The position numbers and the translations under genes are program-made. A stretch of DNA of 64,000 nucleotides from Gloeophyllum trabeum ATCC 11539 (Eukaryota; Basidiomycota; Agaricomycetes; Gloeophyllales; Gloeophyllaceae). Where the stretch lies: the NCBI RefSeq assembly GCF_000344685.1, contig NW_006920419.1:1107576-1171575 (forward strand), written 5' to 3'. Shown in pieces: positions 34,727 to 45,361 of the stretch. Within the stretch, counting starts at the first letter, position 1; every line of letters starts with the position of its first letter. The notes beneath the pieces were generated by a model. That model worked only from the letters and a program-made list of their open reading frames with translations. It searched no databases and was not told where the DNA came from.

Positions 34727-35780
34727 GCTGGACTTGGAGGGCTAATGACAGGAGAGGGGCAAAGGGCGTTAGAACGGGTGCTTCTACTCCTTTGTCGGAA
34801 GACAAAGCAACGTTGACATACCTTATATACCATATTCTCCAAGGGCTTCCAGGATAATGCGTGAGTACGAAAAAAACTCACAGGCCCTTTCCCTCCGGTA
34901 CGCTCTTATGAACTCTCCGTGCGGCATGCTCGCCGAGTGTGACGATCCACAGCAGGGGACTAGGCGTCCCTCGATCGAAGGGCACTTCACTCTATTCAAC
35001 AAAATAACCGATCTCGTCACCCGTTTGAGATCATCAGGTGGATTATTCAGTCGAACCTGTAACACGATCCAGAAATCAGATAAATAATGGATGTTTTGAT
35101 ATACCGACCGCGTTCGTGGTCGACGTTGCGTAAGTCGCTGCGCCCGAGGGGTATGTGGCACTGATGGAAAGGGTCATCAATGCTCCGACCAACGAGGACT
35201 CGCACTGCCGCGCAGATTCAGAGCACATCGAACTGGGATCAGTGTCTCAGCGCAGTGGTATAGGAGGAGCCTGAGGATGTTGATTCCTTCGATTTTAGAC
35301 GACTATTGTACAATACAAGAGGAGATTCTGCAGTCCGTAGAAAACAATGGCGCATAATATATTAGCTACGAGAAACTGGCATTCGGTCTGTAACTACACT
35401 ACGCAAACGAGGACTCGCTTTCAATTTGGGATTGGATTGGAGGAGGGGGAGTGAGGGGGGATGTGGTGCCGACATATCAACACCAAGCAGCAGCAGCAGC
35501 GACAAGGACAGCAAACACGAGGGTGGCGAGAACAGAGTATTCAGAGAAGGGGAGGAAAGTAGGAGGACAACAACGGTGATCAAATGGAAAATTAAGGACA
35601 GTGCGAGCTTCACCTGACTGGCCGTCACGGGCGAGCGCGAGAAAAGCCGGGGAGAACAAATTATCGACTCGCATCTCGAGAAATACGAGACAGAGAAACA
35701 AGACTGATGTACAAGAAAGCTCACGATACTTCTATAGTCGATTCTTCTTCACCCCCAATATCGAACAGACAAGTCGAGGC
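34727..35780. other. Intergenic stretch, nothing seen
   Basis: This lies between the secreted-protein promoter and the 3' end of the bZIP gene, both minus strand. No coding, RNA or repeat feature could be supported. Confidence 0.5.
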
Positions 35781-37739
35781 CTACGCCTTCCGGCCAAGGC
35801 TGAGAGCACCCATGCTCTCCTCCAGGAGAGACAGGCACGACTTCCTCTCGTCTCGACCACAATTATTCGAGCACCTTGACGAGCATTGCGACTTGGTCTG
35901 CATAGGCGTGAGCTTCGGCGACGTCGGCTCCTTCTTGACTGCAGGCTGTTCGACATCCACAACCTTGACAACAGCAGTGCCCTCAAGGACCTTCCTAACC
36001 TTTTCCGCATCCCACGCCGGCTGCTTATGCCCATGACCAACGGACGACGAGGAGGGCGACTGTCCAGAGAATGCTTCCCAGAACGCGGAGCCCAGGCGCT
36101 GCAGCATCGTCTGGCTGGCTACCGCAGCCAGCACAGCGTGCTGGGCCATCTCCCTGTCCTTTGCAGATGGGATAGTAGATCCAGGCAGCGGCGCACGGGT
36201 GTTCGAGTTGTTTGCGGAAGACAAGGGTTCCTTCTTGGGAGCAGCGAAATAGTGAGGGCGGATGGAGCTGGCGAGGCCGGTGAGACCTTGTTGCTTCTGG
36301 GTCTTCTGTTGCTGGGCATGCATGGCCTGCTGCTGCTGGGCCATCTTGCCCCACAATTGCATCCGGTATCTATACCAAAGATCAGCATAATCATGGAGAA
36401 CGTAGCGGGCAGAATACATACGCATCGAGCGTCTTCATCGTGAACGGGTTCGTATCCATGTACGAGTCGAAGCCGTTGAGTTTCGTAGGAACAGGAGCAG
36501 AGGGTACATTCTTTGGCGCGTTGAGCGACGGGTTGATATTCTCCTGCAGCGGCGGCGACGCCGGCTTGTCGCCAACAATCGGCTTGCGCAGCAGCGCGCT
36601 CGCGAGAGGGAACTCGGGCACGATGGTGGTGTGCACTGGGGTGATCCCTCCGAAGCTCTGACTGCCGCCCCAGAAGCCTTTGGCTCCCAGACGAGGGGAC
36701 AAAGGAATATCTTTCTGGATGTTCGGAGAGAGCAGGGGAGAGGACGAGCGTTGGACAGAGGGAAGAGGACCGGGAGGGGGGAGGGGAGATGGCTCTCCTG
36801 CAGCCCGACCTTCGAGCAGGGCTTTCTTGAGGGCTTGAATTTCCGAGCGGAGAGCAGCGTTCTCGTCCTTTGTCGAGTGTAGCTCGGTCCTGATCATGTC
36901 GATCAGCTTGTCGCGTTCGGCTACATCACCCTCGAGGGTCGTGATGTACTCTGCAGAATATGTTAGAGCGAAAGACATGTATTGTTCCATTGACACTCAC
37001 CCTTCCTGCGGATACGGAAATTGCGAGCACTGATCTTGTTCCGCAGCTGCCGCTTCTCCTTACTCGACATCTTCTTGTACTCCTCGGGGGATGGTCGCCA
37101 GTCATCGAGCTCAGGAGACCCGCTTTTCTCTTTGTTCGACTTCATCGGCGAGTTCGCCGTCTTCTTCGTCACGCCACCCGACTGAACAGTCCCCTTCCTC
37201 GCTGCGCCCTTCCCACCAACCTTGACCTTGGGCAGCGCCATCTCCTCATCCCCCTCCTCGTCCTCATCATCATTATCCTCGTCGTCGCCGAACTCGCTCT
37301 GCGCCTTCGACGGGGTGGGGGTGCCAACGAGCTGGGGGTCAATCGCGAGCACAGCAGGCGACTCGCTCTGCTGCGCCGACGCGGGGCTGCTCTCCGAGCC
37401 CGACGATGCGCCCCCGCTGCCCGCGCCCGCTAGCGACGCAAAGGCGCCCAAAAAGTCGTACGGCGCCGGCACGGGCGGTGGGGCCAGCGCATCGACCTTC
37501 GTGCCCTCGCCTTCCAGCCCGAACTGGAAAAACGAGTCGAAGTCAGTCCCGGGGAAAGTGTACGGCTGCGCGGGCGGCGAAGGGAGCGTCGAGAACGATT
37601 CTGCTGGTGAGCGCGAGCTCGAGCGCGGGGAGTCGCCGGTCGACGTCGAGCCACCGAGCATGTCCATGTTGAAAAAGTCCTCGAAATTCGAGGACGAGCT
37701 AAACGAAAACGGCTGCGCCAACGGCGAGTTGACTTGCAT
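35781..37739 (-). CDS. bZIP transcription factor
   Basis: A nuclear regulator of the fungal bZIP class. Exons 37739-37001, 36950-36422 and 36369-35781 total 1857 nt, or 618 aa. The basic region reads KRQLRNKISARNFRIRRKEY, with the N-x2-(S)AR-x-(F)R arrangement that contacts DNA, and it is split by the first intron. The leucine-zipper heptads follow (YITTLEGDVAERDKLIDMIR and then ENAALRSEIQALKKALLEG). The N-terminus is Ser/Pro-rich with acidic stretches (DDEDNDDEDEEGDEEMALP), probably an activation region. The C-terminal half contains a Gln-rich helix (WGKMAQQQQAMHAQQQ) and a conserved-looking end near SLLEESMGALSLGRKA. Target genes and upstream signals cannot be read from the sequence. It may belong to the family related to fungal stress-response bZIPs, but I would not assign an ortholog. 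Confidence 0.9.
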
Positions 37740-38193
37740 AGCGGGCGGGGAGATAAAAGAAAAGGCGATTGCTGGTTGCTGTCGTGTGGAGGGCTGCGAG
37801 CGAGCTGGTGCGAGGCCGAAAGGATTGCGGATTCAGTTACGTAAGCACGGCAGGAGTTTTACAAACGTGGAACTTGCGTGGAACCGTCGCTGGCCGAGAC
37901 CCACTGTTGGGGGCAATACAACGCCTTTTGATGTGGTATATAGGGGTCGAATGTACTAGAGACTGCGAGAACGGGCGCAGAGTAGAGTCCACAAACGAGG
38001 GTATATAGCTGTCCAACCAACATTATAAAGTACAGGGATTAAGGTATGATAAATCCTCCTAGAAGCCAAGATGAGAAGATCGATACTAGAGTGTGAGACG
38101 CGAAGCCCCCGTTGAATAAAGGGTGACAGCCACGATGCGGGACATGAGTGAACGAAATCGCAAAGTAGGCCGGCCTCGACGTTCGTGCAGCGT
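37740..38193. other. Spacer between bZIP and LCB-phosphatase genes
   Basis: It holds the promoter of the bZIP gene and the 3' end of the phosphatase gene, both minus strand. Nothing else was seen. Confidence 0.5.
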
Positions 38194-40157
38194 TTAGTGG
38201 GACCGCGTGCCCCATCCCAGGATCTCGAAAAGAATAGGCACCACCTCCGTGGCAAGGATCGCGATGCCCGAGTACACGATAACCTTTGTCAACACTACGC
38301 AGAGCCGTTAGGACGGAGACTATGGGCCAACAACGCAGGGTTCGCTTACCATCCGCATCGTAGTGCTTAATCTTCTCGTCGTCCCTCATTCCCGCGTCGT
38401 TGCCATTGACACATTTTTCCTCTTCGCTGTACGAGCGACCGAGGCTCTTTTCCCTACGGGCACTCCCGTTGGTGTTGCGAAGTTTGATGTCACGGGGAAC
38501 GTGCAGCCTCGCCCCGGCACCCGTCGCGTCGACCTTCATCTCCATCTCCATTTCCATATGAGCAGGTAGGTCGATGACGGACGGGATCGGCCGCAGGCTC
38601 TTCTCGGGGGGCACCATGTCATAGTCAGTCGCCGGCGTGTAGAACCTCCGATTCGGGAGAGTAAAGGCCTGAGCAAGCAGACGGTAGATAGGGGGCAGAA
38701 TGAGATGCATCAACGACTTCGCAATCAACCGCCACATGAAGATGAGCAGCACACCTGAATTGAAGGGGGGGCGTCTCAGTATTAGATATTTTTGAACTGC
38801 TGGAAGGACCTACCGACAACCACCTTGATTGCTGCAAACAGCCACCAGGTGCCAACGTCCGTCCAAGTTTCATAAGCACTACCTGGCTGAAACTTAACGA
38901 AGTACGATTCATCAAAACCATATCGCGTCCGATGCCATAGACAGAGCATCGCGCCAGCATTGACAGACATGAACGCAATGGCGTCTTCGAAGCACGGACA
39001 ATCGTCTACCGGCTGAGGATGCTGGTTGACAATGAGAGCCGTGAAAATGCAGACTGTGATAGGCCCTGCAATTTGGTTCAGCAAGCGCTACGAGCGACGG
39101 GTGCGATACTCGCACTGACCTAACCAGGCACTTCCAACTATCCAATCTTCGATAGCCTTCTGGCAGAATAACTGGAACAGCCAGAGCGATGTGCCAAGCA
39201 TGATACCCATAGCACAGTCGGTGAAACTATGCATTGCGGTGTAGATCCGGCCATAGACGATGCTGAAGGTGTAGAATATTAGCCCAACCATCCACGCAAT
39301 GTACGCGGTTTGTGACATAGAGGCGTTCATGTAGGCTCGGTATACGTGTGTAAAGATAAATAGAGCGATAGAGACACTGTTGGTGGTATGTGTGGACGGG
39401 AAACCATACTCAAGGTGGTGCGATCCCATAGCTTAGGTATGTCAGGATATTGTATGGCATTCACACCGTAGTACTTACTGAGGCGGGTTACCGGAGGCGC
39501 ATAGGGACGAGGCGAGCAGACTGCATCCTTAAGCACGGACGAGACGTACACACCCGTCGACAGGACAAAGAGTAATCTGACGAAAACACTTGGTGCTCAG
39601 CATTCCAGGCGGAGTAGGTAGACGGAATTCACGCACCCCCCGCCGATCTCAGGGTAGCCGAAGAAGTACGCGCAAGGCAGAGCAGTCATGAAGAATGTGT
39701 GCGTTCCCAGTGAAGACGTGTACACAAAGTACGTGTCCAGCCAGGGCGTACGGATGCGTTCCTACGCGTACACTTCAATAGCGAAACTCAGACGCGAAAT
39801 GTTGCTACATACCTGCATGGCTGCGATGACCTCCGACTCCCATTCTACCCTCTTCACGACCCTCCTCCTAAGGGCGGCAGCCCACCGCATAAGGCTGTTG
39901 TCGTACACCTCGCCGGGCAGCCGCCCGACGTCTAGGCTGATCATGCCGTCGTCAGAACTTGGGGTGCCAGGGCTTGACCGAGTGAAACGCGTCTTGTCCT
40001 CGCCGTTCATTATAGCCGGAGAATCATCGAGGATGATGACTTTTGGGGGCCGATAGCTGTCCGCTGTCAAGCCAGTTTTGATGTCATCCCTCCCCATGCC
40101 CTGTGAATTATTGAGAGCGTTTAAGTATAGAGTCCTATCATCCATCGTTTGCGTCAT
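38194..40157 (-). CDS. LCB3: Long-chain-base-1-phosphate phosphatase (PAP2/LPP family), ER membrane
   Basis: It dephosphorylates sphingoid-base 1-phosphates in the endoplasmic reticulum, part of sphingolipid salvage. Seven exons (40157-39813, 39761-39637, 39576-39479, 39431-39120, 39065-38814, 38754-38350, 38294-38194) total 1638 nt,  or 545 aa. All three phosphatase motifs are present: motif 1 KDAVCSPRP, motif 2 YGFPSTHTTNS, and motif 3 YGRIYTAMHSFTDCAMG, with the nucleophilic and acid His and the Asp in place. Hydrophobic segments occur before and after the motifs (for example MVGLIFYTFSIVY and TKVIVYSGIAILATEVVP at the C-terminus). The soluble loop of about 100 residues before the last segment is acidic/Lys-rich and probably cytosolic. 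The start is uncertain among Met codons in the first 20 residues. Confidence 0.92.
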
Positions 40158-41169
40158 GATGTCGTCGAAAATAGAGAGAAGGGGAGAACAAGGCGTCCCT
40201 GTCCCGATGAGAATAGAAAGAAGAGGGCGGAGGGGAGGTCGCTGGAGACAGCAGCACCGTCGGGAGCGGTTGACGGTTTATAGCAGCGCCCGACTTTTCT
40301 ACCCAGTCGCGCCACCGCGAACAGCGAACACAGGGACCCATGGAACCCCAGCCTGCTAGGTGATCTTGAACACGCTGCCGACCCATGTCGACAGACGACT
40401 GCGTGGGGAGCTGTGCGAGGAATAGCAGACGAACAAAACCCTGCTCGCAACGCATTTATAGAGATTCTAATGCACTTACTGCCAGCCGTAGAAACTTGGA
40501 TTTATCGCCGAAACCCCGCCCTGCTTGAGCAGATGGGGTTACTGATACAGTGGGGGATCTACCGCTAGAAAGTGAAGACAGAGAAAGATAGGACCCTAGT
40601 ACTTCTGAGCTCACGGAGAGGACGCCCATAACTGTCCTTAGATGTTCCACTAATATGGAAGACTCGGATGTAGGTTAGCTGACTACAAAGCTGAGGCTAG
40701 GGTGTACGAAAGAGAGTGGCAGAGTCAACGGAGGCTCATAAACGCAATCAACAAGAGGACGGATTCCTCCAAGGGGAAGATGAATGGCATATGCCATGAG
40801 TGAAAGGTCGTACTCTGACATAGCCGAATCAAGGAAGTGACTCTCCATACAAGGCTATGGTACTTCCGGTCTTGGCAAAGCGCCTTTTTAGATTTACATC
40901 GAGGTTAGTGTTGCCATTCCTCCGTCGTGATTTCTTTCCATCTCTGTGCCAACGGGATGGATTGAAAGAGAACTTGCAGGGCATAAAACACGGTCGCATT
41001 GAGAGCGAAGACGAGGAGTGGACCCTGGGTCTGATACCTCCTGCCACAAATATATTACCCCGCACTGGCAGACGGGGTGACCAGGGTACCGTACTTCGTC
41101 GATCGAAGTTCCCCTATTAGTCAAGCACTCTCAGTCAACAACCGCCGGCCTGGTCATCTAAATCATCGC
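40158..41169. other. Intergenic stretch before the large hAT-like element
   Basis: The promoter of the LCB-phosphatase gene should lie in the first few hundred bases. No other gene or RNA could be supported. Confidence 0.5.
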
Positions 41170-41177
41170 ACAACGTC

Positions 41178-42761
41178 AGGACCCCTGATAATAGGTATCA
41201 AGGCTTTATTTTAAATCCTGAGAATCCGACCTTTCTGTCCGCGCCAAATTTCCGGATTTGGTGCCGTTTTGTCCGCGAAAAATGTGGCCTGAGCGGATTT
41301 TGGCCGAAAATGTCCGCGATTCTGATCAGGGCTCTGCTTACAAGACCTTTGTCCGCGCTGTAGGATAAGGCATTAAAATGTATCAATTTTGCTCTTCTAG
41401 TAATGTATATCTATAGCACCACTCTATTCACCGTCAGAAATCATGTCCACACCGCTCGCCGCCTTGCGTTTGCGGCGGAATTTTGCCAGTTCTTCCACTG
41501 CGGGAGCCAACTCCGCCATCTCCGATTCGAGATGGAACTCGTTAAATAGAAACAGTCATGTTTCTAGTATGTGAACTACAATAACTTATTCCGCTGGCTT
41601 TACGCTTTTCCTTCCTTATTAGGCAGGTGGTGCTCGGCGGTTTCCGGGTATTCCCACGCCTCGCGCGACGCGTCGACGCGTCGCCTTTCCTCCTCGTTCC
41701 CCGGCGGCTGCACCTCCCCGGGGGTGCTTTTGCTCTCCTGTAGTAGATTGAAGTTGCTGTATATCACCAAAATGCGTGCAACTACTGATAATGTACTCAA
41801 AAAATCGTTCTATGTAGTCAGTTTAGCCCCCAAGAGCCGGGGAGGCATCCTGCAGGTGCAAAAGCACTCAGTTTACAGCATAAGTGCGCGAAAGCGCGGC
41901 ATAAGCAGCGTAAAGCATTTATTTCGATGGATTTACACCGATTTACATGATTTACGGCCACGTGATGCATGGATTTACGGGCACGTCACGCCCTCCGTAC
42001 AATCACATCAAGCAGCCGCCGCTTCGCGCGGCGTTCCCGAGCGCTTCTCCCCATCAAACCCCGAGAGCTTTGGCGCCCTTGTCGGGATACTCATTTCGGG
42101 ACCCCAGGACGCGTGGCGTGTAATTAGAACGCGTCTGACGCGTCGAGGACCTATGTGCTCCTCCTCAAATAGCACTATTTATCGTATTTAGAGCCTTTGT
42201 ATCTAGTAAGAATAGTATGTACAGTATACCGCTTGTATTCACCGTGAATCTGGCACTACTCGGGACCTTTTAATGCAGTGGGACTTGGAATTTTCGCGCT
42301 CTACCCGCTACCTTGGGCCATCAGCCACCGTTGACCCCGGGTCACGGTAGGGTCGATTTACGTGGATTTACAGTACCTCATGTAAACTAAGCCAAATATC
42401 TGTACTTAATAAATGCTGGATAGACATAGTCTACTATGAGATGGGATAGGGACCCACAATGGCCACATCCGTCGTATAGAGAAAAAGTTGAAAACACATG
42501 CCTGGATGGAGAATCAAACCTAGTATCCAGGAATCAACCAATCATACATGGGTCAAGCGGTAACCCCTGGACCACGAGACTATAGATGTCCGCACAAGCA
42601 TAAGGCATCGATAGCGCATGGTATATATGTCCGCGAAAAAAATCAGACGTGCACCCGTTTTTGGGCCTTTCTGTCCGCGAAAAATAAGGCCTGGTGAGGT
42701 CTAATTTGGCTTGATTTGTCCGCGTTTCCACAAAGCCTTGATACCTATTATCAGGGGTCCT
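41178..42761. mobile_element. hAT-like non-autonomous transposon, 1584 bp, same family as the 19-kb element
   Basis: The ends are AGGACCCCTGATAAT and its inverted copy ATTATCAGGGGTCCT; the two terminal inverted repeats stay identical for about 30 bp. A perfect 8-bp direct repeat, ACAACGTC, flanks it at 41170-41177 and 42762-42769. Compared with the 359-bp element at 19 kb, the first 15 bases differ at one position. The motif TGTCCGCG occurs seven times on the plus strand, four near the left end (41237, 41270, 41311, 41350) and three near the right end (42629, 42672, 42717), as expected for transposase-binding subterminal repeats. No transposase frame is seen. The interior includes a 20-bp perfect palindrome at 41665 and a tRNA-like fragment at about 42500. 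The family name is inferred from the duplication length. Confidence 0.87.
42500..42582 (-). pseudogene. tRNA-like fragment (A and B boxes), degenerate
   Basis: On the minus strand an A-box-like TGGTCCAGGGGT (42574-42563) is followed 42 bp later by a B-box-like GGTTTGATTCT (42520-42510). The spacing suits a Pol III type 2 promoter. The acceptor and T stems do not pair well and no anticodon arm could be assigned, so it is at best a tRNA-derived relic or SINE head inside the hAT-like element. Confidence 0.25.
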
Positions 42762-42769
42762 ACAACGTC

Positions 42770-45361
42770 CCGTCGGGCGGTACACTTCACATGTTGGATT
42801 GAGAGACAAAATAGAGGACATCTGACCCGTTAGGTCCGCACGTATCCCATACCCTCCTAGTCAACGATTCCATGGCAAAACGGGAAATCCGGCGGACATG
42901 GGGGCAAGTCCAGACACATCCATGCTTGGAGTGGGCTGGCTACTGTTGGCAGAAAACGAGAATGACTCAGGGATGCAGCTTCTCGACCAGATGAAAGGGA
43001 GAAAATGCTTACGCAGCAGACGCGCTGGTAGTGGGAGCTGCACCAGCGCCTGTGTCCAAGTAAGCCCTAGACAAAATACAACGTTCAGGTGTCGCGACGC
43101 TAGCCCAACCCTTACAACAAACAACGCACTGCGATGTTAGAGGGGCAACGGTAGGAAGATCTGCCGGCGAAGATGTACTAGCGGGGCGGTCACAAGCAGC
43201 ACCGGCGATGCAAGGGTGAAGGACAGAAACACTGTTTTATTGGACTTCAGCAATAAATCCCAGCCGTCGGGAAGTAGTCCACTTGCGGCAAGGGTACCCC
43301 CAACGCGGGCACTACAGCGCAGACCAAGACGAAGATGATTGCGTTACGCATGGCGACGAGAACGACAACCGTGGGGCGCTACGTTGACAATTGAAGTTAC
43401 AAGAACGAAGGAGATACGGGGCGCCCGGCACCCAAGACAGTGATTGACTGAAGGAGAGCGTCAACGCTAGGGAAGCGGAAAAGCTGCTCCCTCATTTTAA
43501 GCCAGGGCAGAGAAACCCTCGGGTTTCTTGGGTAGGTCGGTGCGACGGCAGTCGGCTGACGCAGAGACAATACCCATAACCACAGTGACATGTGGCAAGA
43601 CAGCGGCAGAGAGTGAAGCTGATGGAGTGGTGGCGACAGGTGGATCACTATGTGGCGAGCAACATGGACCCAAACCGGACGAAGGCCGGGAAAGAACCTA
43701 TTCGTGTCATCGCTAGACGGTAGGCATAGAACGACATGTCAAGTATGCTGGACGCACTATTGCATTCATGACAGCTAGAATATGTCGCAACGCTCAGATC
43801 CCACAAATTCAAGGCCGGCATGACATTGTATTCCAGATCCAACTACATACAGAGCCGACTGTACCACCCTCCGTCCTTCTCCTGAACAATACACAGTTAG
43901 TTCACGGTCACGACGAGTGAAAAGGAAGAAAACAGGAAGGACAAAATTCAGAAAAGCCGGTATTTTCATATTCCCCGCCTTACAACACCCAAGCACTCCG
44001 CCGCCAGCTCACCAAGACGGCGAGTGGCAGCATACTACCCGCAAAGCAGGAAGCCGAGGCCAGGACGTCGCGCGGGCGAAGCGTTCAACGAATGGATGAA
44101 CTTGGTTTCTTCTTGGAAAAAATACAACTGAAGATAATGCTCACCCATTACAATCCAGAGCTCATAGAATCCCTGGAAGAAAGAGGGGTTAGAAATGGTT
44201 CGCGAGGGAAAAGAAAAAGCGTAGAAATCAGAAGAGTTTTTTGGTATAGAAGTTGTCCACCAAGAGATTGCTCTCTCTTTCGGAAGCAGAACTGATTAAG
44301 GGATCATCACAATGGACTGGAAATGGGCTGGGAACAAACAGTTGCCCAAAGTTTTCTAGACATGATGCTCACCTGAATAGTCGACCACCGTTATGTGCAG
44401 AAATCACAACGAACCGACTATACAGCTGCGAATTCAGTCTCCGCTATCGGTGGCTGAAATTTTGCATGTGACGCGACGCGGCTTCATCCATTGACCGCCA
44501 GCAAATGGCAGATGTATACCTGAAGGGACTCCGTGCTATGGTGAGCTCAATGGTCTTTTCTGTTGCATGCCATTTTTGCTATGAAGATAATTGTCCATAC
44601 GACGAGTTGGCGACTTACCGATGAGCCCATACTCAAACATGCATCACCAACTGAGCTTTCAAATCTTTTCTTCGTTCTACTTTGCACGCCAGCGAGACTC
44701 GTACTAACGCGAACTGTTGTCATAGACCTTGTCATAACTTGAAGCGCAACCATGCTAGGGGACACATCGGACGCGTCCTGCCAGAACAGCAGTGACTGAA
44801 GCTCGGAAGCAGGATATGGTGAGTAATTCGGTTTCGTGGACCGGAATCAATTTTCTTGGCCTACCTTTCTCCATGATGAGATTTTAAACATTTAATGACA
44901 AGCATATGTCCGATTCTCCGTGAAGGACACAGTATGTTCTCTGACCTGTCTCCCTTTTCATCCTTGCTTTTGTTCCGCATTCATGAGGTGCTGACCCCCC
45001 TTTCCTAGGAAGCATCCTCACACTGGTATGTGCATCACGCCTGAAATGCGGAAAGGTGAGTCGCTTAGTGTCGGGGCTGTCATCTCGCAGATGCCGGAGT
45101 GCACCGAGGCCGGTATACAGGTTCAGCCGTTTCATGTCGTATAATAACATCATGAATATACACATTCCATTGTATGTATTAATATACTGCCAATCAACTA
45201 TCGAACAAATAGCCTCTCCAAGAAGGACGGATATACTGTCAACCATGTCCCAAAGATATTGAACCCGGAACGGGCATGACGGGGGGATGAAAGAAGGAGT
45301 AACAAGTAAGGGTAGAAGAAGCCTATCAAACACCAGACGAAACCATCCATCAGGAGAGGCT
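42770..45361. other. Mostly non-coding stretch
   Basis: Apart from one possible small secreted-protein gene (42871-43351, minus) I see no supportable gene. The last few hundred bases are the 3' flank of the calcineurin gene. Confidence 0.5.
42871..43351 (-). CDS. Possible small secreted protein gene (weak)
   Basis: An ATG at 43351 starts MRNAIIFVLVCAVVPALG, a good secretion signal, and downstream there is a Cys-containing open stretch (SQCVVCCKGWASVATPE) that splices to a final segment ending PVLPWNR. The exon join between the signal peptide and the Cys-rich part could not be found in a consistent phase, so this may be a decayed gene or an accident. Confidence 0.22.

Noticed and set aside
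45240..45275. tRNA B-box-like sequence on the minus strand
   Set aside because: GGGTTCAATATC resembles a B box, but no A box or stems accompany it.
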